Shown piece by piece: positions 38,460 to 52,338 of a stretch of DNA of 64,000 bases. Made by a program: the position numbers and the translations under genes. Position 1 is the first letter of the stretch. Each line of letters begins with the position of its first letter. Below the pieces are notes generated by a model. That model searched no databases. It saw only the letters and a list, made by a program, of their open reading frames with translations, and had not been told where the DNA came from. This stretch comes from Pardosa pseudoannulata (taxonomy: Eukaryota; Arthropoda; Arachnida; Araneae; Lycosidae): the NCBI GenBank assembly GCA_032207245.1, contig CM063505.1, positions 178,050,717-178,114,716 on the forward strand, written 5' to 3'.

Positions 38460-40500
38460 AAGGATACCAATAATTCGGAAGCACCGAAAACTTGTTAATG
38501 AAAAAACTTGTCAGTATAGCTTTTTTATAGGTTTCCACTTTTGAAATCCTTTAAAAATGTTTACGTTTCTTTTTTGTGATACAACTTATAATTTTGCAAA
38601 TGAAGTGGGGGGAATTAAAGAAGATATCGATTGATATTATTGAGGCGGTACCACATATTACCATACCAGGTTATACCATGGCTCAGTAATGCCTCTGAAA
38701 TCCACATGTGAATAGACAATAAATAAAGATGAAAGATATATTATAGAAATTAGATAGCGAAAATGAAAAATTTGTCTTTAATTAATTCATAATTAGATAT
38801 TCAGGAAATAATTTTTTAATGTTTTCGATTTTTTTATAATATGAAAGATAAATTTATAAAATTCAACAAGTGGTTCACTTTTAAAGCCTTCTTGGGTCAG
38901 TATCTCACCTTCGGGTTAGAGGCATACCACCACTAGGTAACTGACGTAAAAGGTGTGCGTATAATCTACATAGTTTGAATTTCTTGCAAAACACTATTCA
39001 GTAGAAATGTTCATAAAATAAAAGTTCAATTGAAACATGTCATAAATTAAAGATCTATTATATATCTAACAATAAAGAACAATAGAAATACTTACAAGTA
39101 AAGCAACAAGCTTGTTAAAACAAATCACTTTTTTACTCGAAATAAAAACTCTCTTTTACCGACAAATAAACGCCATTTTTATTATAACATCAATTTTAGA
39201 AACAAAATTCTAAACTCTCAAAAAACAATAATAACGTTGCCATCTTTGAAACACAAACTTTTAGAAAACATAAATAATAAAATAATCACAACTAGTAACT
39301 ATAGTAACAAATCACAAAATATATTATGTAGAGGGGAAATGTTAGAGTCCAAATATTTTACAAATCCTGTTACAATACTTTCAGAAAACAGGACAAATCG
39401 TAGCTACGTTTCTATACACTAATTGTAGACGGTGAAGATATTCTACTTAAATTAGTCCCATTCTAAAATTAAAAAAAGCATTGAACGATAATGTTCTCTC
39501 TTCAACTCCTATCTCTTTCTTTCAAACATTTTCTGTACGACATCTAAATATAAATTGTTAACACAGTTTATTCATTTGTCCACAATTACGCCTCAAAACT
39601 TGCCGTCTGAGCCCACAAAAGGTTTTAATTGACTTATTTAATAATTTTAGAGCATATCATTTGACCTAGTATCAAACAGTTCATTGTTACCTGGACAGAT
39701 GTAACTTATGATTTCAAATACATCACACAATTTGCAATGGTATGTTTTCTTATAAAGATTTATATCATTATTTTATACCTGATATTTCGTTCCTGTTTGT
39801 ATAAAGGCATAATATAACATATTTTGAGAAAGTTAAACAGTTATACATGCCTGTAAATCTCTATTCAAAAGAACTCAATGATTACATTCATATTTCAATT
39901 CATATCTCAATCGTATATCGATTTTGCTAAAAACGTATCGATCGTCTACTAGAAGTACGATGTTAGCCTGTAACTTTTACTCAAGGCTGTCAACTAGATT
40001 ACCCAAGCTATTATTTAAATTGCTATCGTAAATGTCGTAATTTTCATCACCAAAGTAATGATTTGAATTAGAACTGTAATACCCATTAAATAAATAACAA
40101 AACGTCCAATTCAAATTTCAAAAAAGATTTCTTTTATTTGAAAAATGTCTCTGAAACCAATTTTGATGTCCCACTCGACTAGCATTTTGTTTGATAGCTG
40201 TAGCGATATTAATCCATGATACTTTCTGAAAAGGTGTAAAGGCAAGAGCACAATGCAAGAAAACATATTATTTATATTGTGAGTATTATTTATATAATAA
40301 TTAATGTTTAAACTCTATTTTACATTGAACTATAAAAATAATTCCCCAGTCAATTTTTTTTCATTTTAGTTTCATTTTTTAGATTCAAGTCCTGTAATAA
40401 ATTTCCTTCCTTCCCAGAATATAACTAAAGATTTAATAACGTTTGATAAAGCCCTCAATACCAATCATTATCCTTTTAATCTAAAAGACAAAAAAATACA
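38460..40500. other. AT-rich stretch, no gene recognised
   Basis: The 61-codon frame 39237-39422 is composition-driven. No element ends are seen. Confidence 0.4.
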
Positions 40501-40518
40501 TTTTGAGTCAGTGAATGT

Positions 40519-40814
40519 CTTTTAGAGATATTTGCAATTATAGTTTATGATTATGTGATTTTAGAACAAACGGATATATAGCAGTTCCTAAAATTATTCA
40601 CCCTTTATTGAGTATGAGTCTCGCTCATTTATTATGAGAAAATAGTAATCAATATTAACACTAGAATCGCGGTGATCTTTTAGCGATATTTACAATTGTA
40701 GTTTGTGAGTATGTGATTTTAGTGATAACGGATATATAACAGTTCCTAAAACTGTTCATTCTTTATTGAGTATTAGTCTCGCTCATTTATTATGCGAAAA
40801 TAGTAATCAATATA
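40519..40814 (+). repeat. Tandem duplication, period about 158 bp
   Basis: Two copies (40519-about 40655 and 40677-about 40814) share CTTTTAG.GATATTT, TATGTGATTTTAG, AACGGATATATA.CAGTTCC and AGTCTCGCTCATTTATTATG. A fragment with ATGCGAAAATA recurs near 40900 and 40955. Confidence 0.85.
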
Positions 40815-42205
<1,391 letters not shown>

Positions 42206-42557
42206 TGAATTTAAATGGGAATAAAATATGAGGAAAAGAGTAAAAAACACATAATTATAAAGTTACAATATTTACTGTTAATTAGTAGTTTATGACATAA
42301 TATTACTTATTCTTGATTTTTCAAAAATATATTATTTCAAATTAGTTTTAACCGTAGTCAGTCAAACTCTTCATTAAAATTATTTTTTCATTTATTACTT
42401 GTTATTATCAGAAGAATTTGTATCTGGTGGCTTAAATTCAAAGAGTAAAAAAAAAAAGCTTCACTTATGTAGAAGTTCTAATTCACTGGTTTTCATCGAA
42501 GACAAAGTACAATAAGTGCATAAAATACGCTTTGTGCGTTAAAGATACAAATATTTT

Positions 42558-43095
42558 TTATATTACGCCCGTCTGAACTCTTTCGAGCATACGACGCCTT
42601 GCAGTCCAATGCAGACAAGAAATTACCCCATTAGATGGGACAGTCTATAAGGAACCCGAAGAAATAACATCCTGTAGGGAAGAAGAAAGGTGAAGAAAGG
42701 TGATCTCCATGCATTGGGGCTGAAGTACAAAGAACACAGTTCGGTGAATCAGCAAGACCAACTTTGTACAGATGGGCCTGAAGAAAATAATCTCCAGTCT
42801 CAAGGTGGAAACAGACCACACCAATAGCTCTGGGCAAGGTGCCACATATTTGCCTATCTAAAAAAGACCATTTTTTTCTGGAAGCAATATCCCTATAATG
42901 GCATAGTCAAGCCCTGCGAACATGTTCACGAATGGCCCACTTAACATTTCTTAGAGGGGCACAAGTTATGGGTTGATGCAGAAAACAGCCCTCTTTACCA
43001 AGCGCGTCCGCTTGCTCATTCCCAGGCACATCACAGTGGCTATGAATCCATTGCAGAATTACCTCCTTCCCTGATTCAAACAAGGAATTAATTCG
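42558..43095 (-). pseudogene. LINE (Jockey-like) ORF2 C-terminus, RNase H and tail, decayed
   Basis: The minus strand reads VILQWIHSHCDVPGNEQADAL, matching the RNase H signature LQWIPSHxGIxGNExADxLAK of Jockey/I-type LINEs. After the in-frame stop near HVRRA* it continues with LYKVGLADSPNCVLC, the zinc-knuckle-like region that follows RNase H in these ORFs, and in another frame HWTARRRMLERVQTGVI before TAA at 42558-42560. At least one stop and a frame change show it is dead. It is 5'-truncated near 43095, typical of LINE insertion. It lies antisense in the intron just upstream of the BTB exon. Confidence 0.75.
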
Positions 43096-43231
43096 CTTAG
43101 TTATAAATATGAGAATAATTAATCTTCTTATTTGTTTATTTTCAGAGTCTTTTTTAAACTTTCCATCTTGTCATTTTATTGTATAGTTTCCTTTCGTGTT
43201 ATTTAAAACTTCTCTTTGCTGTGTTTTGCAG

Positions 43232-43527
43232 GACTTCGAGGATGACCTCCCGGTCACTTACCCTTTATACAACAAAGTTCCTACCACCCCCGTCCACCAG
43301 GTGAAACCACCTCCCCAACTGACCAAGCCCAACAGTAACAAGAAGTACTCTGATATCACCTTCATTGTCGGTGCCCCAAGGGCTGCCAAAAAATACTCGG
43401 GCCACAGGCTGGTCCTTGCAATGACCAGTCCTGTCTTTGAGGCCATGTTCCAAGGGGATATGGCCAACAAGAGTAGAGTTGTCCGAGTTACCGACATTCA
43501 TCCCAGTGGATTCGAGAATCTTCTGAG
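43232..43527 (+). CDS. Internal exon of a BTB/POZ-domain protein gene
   Basis: The exon follows a strong acceptor (TTGCTGTGTTTTGCAG) and ends at AG|GTAAGC, a good donor. It is 296 bp, phase 0 in and phase 2 out, and encodes about 98 residues. These begin DFEDDLPVTYPLYNKVP and contain a proline-rich linker. The BTB core then has KKYSDITFIVGAP, GHRLVLAMTSPVFEAMFQGD, and VRVTDIHPSGFENLLR. HR/KLVLA.S.VF.AMF.G is the BTB dimer-interface signature, and the DI.P.GF..LLRY strand normally leads into YIYTD. BTB proteins of the BTBD1/2/3/6 type are usually Cullin-3 substrate adaptors in the cytoplasm. I cannot name the orthologue. The ATG at 43196 is in the intron and is not the start; upstream exons must lie to the left. 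The minus frames here are shadows. Confidence 0.85.
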
Positions 43528-43973
43528 GTAAGCGAAATATTATGCTACACTTTAGTAACTACTACCCTAGACTCAAAGTAGCATAAATGAGGTTGGTCTC
43601 AACAATGAACTCAAATATAAAGCCCTAATTTCATGATGTCTGACTGTTTATAACTACCTGCCTACCTAATCAAAATTAATGCTTGAACAATGCATTTTAA
43701 TCAAGAAATATATTGATAAGATGCTTTGAAATTTTATAAATACATTTTACTATTTTGAATCACTAGTATGTAACTGTAGGATATTACAAATAAAATGTTC
43801 AAGGGAAAGAATCATCGCAAACATTACAAATCTTTAACACATAAATAGTGTTTTACAAATGGGTTCGCTCTCAATTTTCCACATTTCTGCAAATAGCCTT
43901 CCAGGATACTGAATACATAAACGTACAAAATATACATAGTATTTTTTAAAGTAAATTTAAATAAAAATTTTCT
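43528..43973. other. Intron sequence downstream of the BTB exon
   Basis: AT-rich, no further exon recognised. Confidence 0.5.
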
Positions 43974-46634
43974 TTAAAGGGACATTGTACCTTTCGAGTT
44001 TTGAAAGAAGAATTTCCATTTAATCAATCAGTTTTTCAATTCATCAATATATAAATAGTTCTTCTCATTTTAACGCTAGAAAGCTATCATGTCTAAAGCT
44101 TTTATTATTGTTACGCCTAAAAAACAATTTTTGAAACATTATTTTAAAGTACGGAAAGGCAATTAATACATACGCTATTGATTTAAAAATTGATTTACTG
44201 AACAGTAAAGTTAAGTTCAGCTTTTAATAGTTTATTATTTTAGTTATAAGCCATCTCCAAGACGAAAGAATAGCATACAGTTAAAATAAAATTTTCTAAC
44301 CATAAAAGAAATAGCTTGGTCTTTAAATAATATACTTCTTTAAAAACATAAAGGGTCGTAGCAAGAAATTTTAGAAAGGGAGGAAGGTCTCCCCCCTTCA
44401 ACTAATATCTCAACACTAATGATGCCACACTTACATGCATAGCATATATGTACAGCAACCTTTTTTTACGATCAAGAGATCTTGTAAAATATATAAATTC
44501 AAAACTAAAGTTTTATATAAAGCTGAAGAGTGATAATTTTTTATTCTGTAAATGGATTGAGTTCCAATCAGTCGCCATATTTCATATAGGACATATTTTT
44601 TATTCTGAAAAAAAATAAAGCATTAAAGTTTTACGAGGTTTAGGTCAAAATCCTGCGAGTTTTTCTTAATTCGAAAATTTAAAAACTAGTAAGAGAGTAA
44701 AATTCTAAAAAATTAAACTTTTATTATGCTGCAAAATTAAGATATTGGTCGTAAAAAATAACTGATGCTAAGATAGAAAAAAATATGTTTAAGTTTAATG
44801 GGATACAAAAATTTAGTGTCTAGCATGTATATTTCGAAAGTTATCTCGGAGGTTAAGATCAGTCTTTAAATTTTACTTCTATAATTTATGTTTTTTATTA
44901 AAATTATATAACTTTAAATGGTACTTCTAAATAAATTTTATTTAATTGAGTACTATTAAAGAATCCTAAAAATTGTATTCTAAAATAAACTCAAAAAAGG
45001 TTTTCTATAATAAAGATTTATTAGATCCAAAAGCCCTTTAAAAGTAAAATGTTTACTAGTTAGTGTTCTACATTATTAGTCTATAAAAATTTACAGAACT
45101 GTTTCATCACTTCAGCAAGTTAACAACATAAATAACTTGATAACTTCCCCATAAGACCTAAAATCAGAATTACTCAGTAAATTGGATACCTAAATATTAT
45201 GCGTTATTAATTTCCTTCTTATGAATATAAATTATTAAAAATTATTTTTAATAAGGTAAACTACGAAGCTGTAAAATTGTTTTTATAAGGACAATTAAGA
45301 TAGAATTTTTCTATTTTACTAATTAAAAAATGATTGAACCTTTTAATTTAACATAATTTGAAAAATTTGGTAATTTTAATGTAAAATAATTTTTAAAATT
45401 TGAACTTTTGATTGTCCTTTAAAATTATCATGAAAAAAAGTCTTTGTAGAAAGGTTAAGCTAAATCATCTGTTTAATCTTTCCAACTGTTCAAATTTAAA
45501 AGTTTAATCTTTGAATTTGAAATAATTAAAACTTGAAAACTAATAACAGTTTCTTTGAAAACCTTTCTTTTTTACTTGGAGTAGAATACTACCACACGAT
45601 AAATAAAATTATATTTGAACTTCTCTTAGCTTCAAAATAATGACAAAATGTTTTAGTGATACAGAAAAAGTACGTTTACTCTTGTTCTAGAGAAACATTT
45701 ATAAGAAGCTCAATACGCGATGTTGTTTAAAGGAACATAGTTCTTTTACTAATCAAAAGTCTTGATTACAGCAGATTATTTTTCATTCAACATAAACCAT
45801 AAAAGAAGATTTTTTTCCTTAGATTAAACTTATTCTTAGATCATTAATAAGAGTTTAAATTTATAAAATTATTTAGTTTTGCAATTTAATGTAAAACATT
45901 CAACAAAACAGTAAAAGAATTGAAATCTACTTACTCACAACACGACTTCTGAAATGTGTAAATTAAGAGTACATTTTATATTAAATAAAGCTAATTAACA
46001 TTTCTTTTGTTTGGTTTGGAGTGCTACGGTCTACTTTTGCAACACAAGGGCTAATGAGACAGGGATCTACAGCTTAAAGCCGATTCCGAACGTCTACGAA
46101 CATCCATGCCACTCTGGGATTCGAACCCACTAACTCCCGTTCCCATGGCCAGCACCCTAACCAATCGGCCATCGTTCGGCCTAATTAACAACCTGAGAAC
46201 TAAAGTTATATTAATACGATAAATATATTTTATTTTACAGAGAGAAAAAGGGCAATTTTTAAACTCTTTAATTTCTTAACAGTTTATATTTTTTTAAATT
46301 TGAGAATGTGTTATACCTTGAAATTTTAATTCATAGAATTAAACAGATGTTTTACTTCAATTTCATATAAAGATTTAATATATAACACACATATTTCAAA
46401 GCTTATTTTTCGGGTAAATAATTTTTTTTTATTTGGTACATAACTTTTATACATAATTTCAAAACATATACTACTTCAAATAACAAAATTCAGTAATTTT
46501 TAAATTAAGAGTGTAATTTAAAAGTTGTATAAAATCTATTCTAAAAAAAACAGAACATTTTGCGTTGTGATGAATTGAAAAAAGGCTTGCTATAATGAAA
46601 ATTGTAAATCTCGAAGCTTACTATGCCCCTTTAA
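43974..46634. mobile_element. TTAA-flanked DNA element of 2.66 kb in the BTB intron
   Basis: Left end TTAAAGGGACATTGTACC and right end, complemented, TTAAAGGGGCATAGTAAGC are inverted and continue CTTTCGAG / CTTCGAG. Further inward both have TTTTTCAATTCATCA. TTAA stands at 43974-43977 and 46631-46634. No transposase can be read and the interior is very AT-rich, so it is non-autonomous or badly decayed. It contains a nested SINE. A piggyBac-type target is suggested by TTAA, but the family is unproven. Confidence 0.55.
46001..46180 (-). mobile_element. tRNA-derived SINE, full length, 10-bp target duplication
   Basis: Reads on the minus strand GCCGAACGATGGCCGATTGG, an A-box-like TTGGTTAGGGTG, the B box GGTTCGAATCC and GTGGCATGGATGTTCG. 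CGGCTTTAAGCTGTAGATCC, CTCATTAGCCCTTGTGTTGC, AGTAGACCGTAGCACTCC and a CAAACCAAAC tail follow. CTAATTAACA at 45991-46000 and 46181-46190 is the target duplication. This is the best reference copy of the family in the window. Confidence 0.92.
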
Positions 46635-48060
46635 AGTAAAAAATTGATAGCCGATGAACTAAGTAATGATGTCGGACTACTACGGCTAACTTACATTAAG
46701 GTAATCACAAAGTTCATTTGACAGACCACCGAATTTTTGCTACCAGAGATATTCTTTAAATTTTATTAATTCTTGTCTGTGACAAAGTCTATTGATGGAA
46801 GCTCTAGAAGCTGAAATTTGTTGGGACAACAATTTTCCTTACCAGTTTGGGTAAAAATTTTAAAATCAGTTACATGCCTCCAAACAGATTACTTAAATTA
46901 GTTACTGATAGTTAATTTAACACATAATTCTTTATAAATTTCAAATTAAATGTAATGTATATACTTCCTTAACTTAAAATCGTTTTTTACTGCAATATAT
47001 TGTTAAGTCAGAGATTAGTTTTTCTTAACATTAACATAAATATTTTTCCAATGCGGAACACTTGAATTCATATAGTACCATATATATAAATATGTATTCA
47101 TAAATTATATATCTATAAATATGTTTACACCATAATGTATCTTGAATATTTCAAATTATAAAAAGAAAAATATTCAATAATAAATTAAAATATATAAATT
47201 ATCTATTTTTTTACAATATAAATTTTTCGTTGCAATTAAATGCTACAAACATAATATTGTTAATTTCAGATTTAAATCTTTTTCGATATAAATAATTCAA
47301 GATTAAAGCTAGAAGTCTATATCTCATAAACGACCGGATCCAAAAAGCAGGAAAACTTTAAAAACTCATTTTTCGACAACAGTTAAAGATTAAAAAATGT
47401 TGTTTGCTTTAAATGGATGAAAATCGAAATAAGGTTTTTTTGTTACAAAAAGCATTAGTTTTCTTCTCGACTGTCATGGTGCACTTAGTTTTCTCTTTTC
47501 TCCTTTATACCATAATTGATTTACAAGATGAAAGTTACCCAACAGTTGCTAAGGACCAAACAATCTTCAGTTCATACCAATGATCCTGTACCATTTTACA
47601 TACCATGTATATAGCGATATATAATCGCAATTCTGTGCTGTCTTTTCCCTCATTCATGAAGTACAGCTAAAATAAGATGGCTTTCTTCGCTAAGAATAAA
47701 ATTTCTAGGCATTCGTTACAACTTTGACCACTCTTATCTGAATCAGATGTTCTAATAAACAGTCTACTCCTTTGCACTATTTGATGGACGGACAACACTT
47801 CTAGTGTTAAAGAACTATTTTAGACTCACTTCTTTAATATTAAAAACCCGCTTCCAATTTCATCCATTTGGTGCAAACAGCATCTTTTTATCTTTATTCG
47901 TTGTCAAAAAAAAACTATTTTTAGAGTTATTCCTGACTTTTGGATCACCCGGTTTATGTACGGAGGTAACAATTGATTTCTAACTGAACAGCATTATTGG
48001 TGGCTTCCATAATGCTGTGTCTCGACAGCATGTCAGTAACTGGTGCTTTTCCCTGTATAG
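46635..48060. other. Probable intron of the BTB gene
   Basis: AT-rich, no exon recognised until 48061. Composition rises in GC from about 47930. Confidence 0.4.
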
Positions 48061-48154
48061 GTACAGCGACCATGAAGCGTTCATAAGATACCTGCGTTTA
48101 GAGGAAGCTTTGAGACATGCAAACCGGCCCAGGTTTGATTACACTTATTTTTGA
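48061..48154 (+). CDS. Candidate next (possibly terminal) exon of the BTB gene
   Basis: A strong acceptor (GGTGCTTTTCCCTGTATAG) with a branch-like CAGTAAC 20-30 nt upstream precedes an exon-like GC-richer patch. Joined in phase 2 to the exon ending at 43527, the frame continues LLR-YSDHEAFIRYLRLEEALRHAN and stops at TGA (48152-48154). BTB domains normally continue LLRY.YTD......VEDAM..A, so YSD and LEEAL..A may be homologous, with two residues missing. Alternatively the exon could end at CAG|GTTTGA (48133). Use of this exon would end the protein soon after the BTB core. Evidence is splice-site and phase match only. Confidence 0.35.
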
Positions 48155-51100
48155 TCTGATTGCTTGAAGCAATGTGTGTCCATGTCATTAGTTTGGGGAT
48201 AGTTTAGAGGGTTAGCTTACATATCTATGCATGCCTAGATTAGACGACACAGATAGTGGGATACAAAATAGATTAGACAATATAGATAGCGAAATACAGA
48301 CTAGATAAAAACAATGTAATACTAATGTCTAAAATAGCGTTTCATTTAGACAAGTTAATATAGCTAAGTTCATTCCGGACTTAATCATTTAAAAATGTTT
48401 GTATACTTTAATTCTATGCCAGGCTCTAAACAGAAACATTTCTGTTGTTAAATTTATTTCTTATAAGAAAATAATTTAATACCAAGTCTACTGTGACCGA
48501 GAAGGGTTAAGAGAGCGTTAATCAACACGTAAAAAATATTTGGACTTTACAGAGCCAATAGCTCTTTCCTTGATTTCTTTGAGAGATTTTTCTGTGAATA
48601 AACCAATTGCGTACCCTCTAAATGCAAAATCCTCACAAGGAGGCAAATCTGTCTGCTGTACTTGAAGCAGATTTAAAACCTACATCTAATGGTAACAAAT
48701 GATGGAATTTGTGATAACCCTACTAAAGAAACAGAACCTGTTTCAATTAATGTCAATGTTTTAATGGTTATGATTAAGAACGTGTTGATTTAACGGTCAC
48801 TTAATCCTGCCGTCAAAGTTAACATTTAAATTGTTGGTATATTTTCGTAAAAAGTTCGAAAATATTAAATATATAATCTTAAGGATATGAAGTGAATACA
48901 TTTTTTAAAATTCAGACCTAAGACATTACTCCAAAAGTTTATAGTAAGACGTTGATATAATTTAAAAAATTATGAAACTATCCCTAATTTATATATGATA
49001 TTTACGAAACTTTTTACATAAACATTGTATAATATACAGAATATAATTATGTTTTATATTGATGACATTAGGCTTAATGATTGTGTTTTACACGTTTACA
49101 ATCAAGTAATCCAAGAGAATAACACATGTTTAATTAAAAGGACAACAGACACAAAATTCTCAAAAAAAAATCACATTTTCATTTCTTTTAACTAGGAAGT
49201 GTTTTAGTGTAATCTTTAACCGTTGCAGCGCGATCTAACATGTTTCCTTTCTCAGCATGTCCTAAATCATGATTGATCCAAGCCTTTCTCAATAAATATA
49301 TTTATGTCGTACTATCAAGATCATTGAAGATATTTAAAATTAACAGAAATGTACAAATAGAGATTATTTTATCTCCCAAAATTCGTCCACAGTAGTTAAA
49401 TGTTGTGTAATGGAAACCATGTGTTTTTAAGAGGATTATATAAGTAGATGTCTTTTTTTTTAATTATACTAATTCTGAAGGCCATATAGTCTATCAGGAC
49501 ATAAAATTTGTTTATCTAAGACTATTTTTTTAGAGATTTCAAACTGATAGACCTCGAATGCTCAAGGTAAATGCTTAAGATTATACACAGATATTATTCC
49601 TTGTATTTTCTTCAAATTCATTTTGATATCTTGAATTCCAAAGACAAATTTTGAAGATATTTTCTCCGCAATACAAGATTATTTTTAAAAAAATTATTAA
49701 GACTCTTATAATTAATCTTTTGACAAATCCCAAAGACAAAAATATTTTTTAATTTTTATTTTGTCGTCATTTAAAAAGTACTTGAAAAGAGATATCGGTT
49801 TGATAGTTAAGATTTACATAGGCTTAAAATGTTTAATCAAATCTTTTTAATAAAATTTCATACTTATTCCTATTTAAAGCAATCTCTATTTATACATACA
49901 TTTGAGGAAAAATGTATAATCAAATGTGCGTAAATAGAACAAAATTATAATTTTGTGTCTGTATCCTTTAAACCATTTATGATTTTTTCCGGTATTTTAA
50001 AGTGATTACATAAATTATTTTATTGTTTTCAACATCCACAAGTTATTTACAAATGCATTGCTTGATACTTCCTAAAAATGATTATTTCAGGTTAATTTTT
50101 CTATCACTCCATAATTTTCACTGCATGTTTTGCCTTTGCTATTTTTTATTATCTTAAATTAATCAACAATATGTTGAAAGCATTTTTTTATTCGCATTAA
50201 TTGATGAACTATGCTTAAAGCTGTATTTTACATATAATTAAAATAGTCATAAATTAACGACCTAATTTCCCTCTAATTTGTTAAAAACAAACTAAGACAT
50301 TTTTAATATTTTCTGTTGAAAAATACATTTTTAAAGAGTTTGTATCTATAAGAATAAAAAATATATAGATCAAGTTATCACAAAAAACAAGTAATCGAAT
50401 TCACCTTACCCTTGTACCATGTTCTCAAAAAATCACAATCAGAAGTAAAAATATTAAAGTATATTTAAATAAAGAATTGTTTAAAATTAGAACCTCAAAC
50501 TATTAATTTGTCAATACACAAAGGTGAAGATGGTTTTATTATGTATGTTTAAATGTGTAAATGTGTTTTAAAACGTGGGAAATAATTATTACTTATTTTA
50601 TTAAAAGATTTTCCTAAACTAAAAGAAAATTATAATTTGTTTCAAGATTAATTAACCACTTAATATTTTTCGCCTTACTTTCCCCGAAACTAAAATATGG
50701 TAATGCCATTTATGCTTATGCAAGATTTTTCTTTAATTTTACTGCATCGTTTGAATAGTAGAGATATTTTACTGAAGCTTTTGATAATAAAGATAGAACT
50801 ATACAAGGAACTATAAAAGGTCTTATTAAGACAAAATAATTATGCTCATGGTATCATTAATATCATAAGCATAATTACTTGGAGTAGTATCAAAATGCAT
50901 TACAGAAACAAAATTCATTTTAAATAACTTTTTTGCTGTTACTTTGTCGAAGTTTTTTAGTACGGTTACGTTTAGTAGATTAGTTTGTAAATCACGACCG
51001 TTTGTTTACGTAACCTCTTAAAACTTTCATAATACAGTTCACTGCAATAATATGAGTCCTCAGATTCTCACGTGTTCAACAAAGTCATAATATCTCAAAG

Positions 51101-52338
51101 GAATTACTAAGTGTTTAAGAAAAATGATTTAAAGGCAGAACATGTTTATGATTGCAAGGTACTACACTTGAATTTCAATGCTTTATGTTAATTGAATACT
51201 ACCTAGTTTCAGTGTTCCTTTTTCTTTTTACATTTATTTTCCTGTTTTAGTTCCAAAATAAGTAATTCATAAGCAAGTTGCTACAGATTTTTCAGGTAAC
51301 ATATAAATTTAATGAAATATCTCAAAGGACAAGCATAGTCTGTGAAGAAATTAAAAACTGATGCACGAAGAGACACGAAATATATTTACTTCCTTAATTC
51401 CAAAATTAGTATCACATTCAAAACTGGAATTCCATTTCATAATAGCTGACACATTTATAAAAATGATAGAATAAAAAGAGATTTAATAGTAAGTTGAACG
51501 GTTTACTTTTTATAGAAGGATTAAATATTTCATCCACGCGCAGTGCCTAGCTTTTAATATAGCGTGGAACTTACAGTTACTTTATAATAAAGAACTGCAT
51601 ATTTTATGAAATTTTTCCCACTGAAATCCAATTTTCACAGCAAAAAGTATAATAATGGAATCGAAATGTGCGTTACTTGGCTCTCTTTGATAATTATTAA
51701 TAGCTCAAACGGAATTCACTTGATAAATTTAATCAATTATTATCAAGTTGGGAAGTAGATCGTAACTAACTGACATAATTTTTTATTACTTTTTAATTTT
51801 ACATTCCAGGCAATTAAAATAAAATTGTATCGTCACATACTAGGAAAAACATTTCATCTCAACAATTTCTTTTTTTTTACAATTTTATAGAAACTGCTCA
51901 GGCATAACACTTTTTATAGCCTTTATAAAGATCAAATGTCTTCTTTAACATTTTTTAAACCGTTCTTCTCAAAGGTTACTTATAATATTACAATCTGGCC
52001 CATATATAAGGCTTTAAATTAGATTAAATTCTCGCAGCACGATAGGGAAAAATCTGCCTAATTTGTTGAGGATGTGAATCTGGAAACAAAATATTTTGCT
52101 TGTGCTTCCTTTTTGCCTCTGGGTTAATATTTTTTTAAAACTATTTATTAACAATGTAAAATTTAATATAATTACAAAATTTAGCACCTTAATTCACTGT
52201 TCTGTTTTAAATTTTCCAACTATACATTCATTTGTAGGGCCCCCAGTCATTTAAATGAATGACCGACGGACTATTTCTGAGAAATACTGCAAGCTAAAAA
52301 ACAATCTGATGTGACCACATGACTTCCTTGTACTCCTA
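48155..52338. other. AT-rich stretch, no gene recognised
   Basis: Four kilobases without an exon-like frame, RNA gene or element ends that I can identify. It may be intron or intergenic. Confidence 0.4.

Noticed and set aside
49570..49640. LYTDII-like reading near 49583 as the missing BTB continuation
   Set aside because: The phase fits after AG, but the acceptor context is poor and the following residues do not resemble a BTB domain; likely chance.
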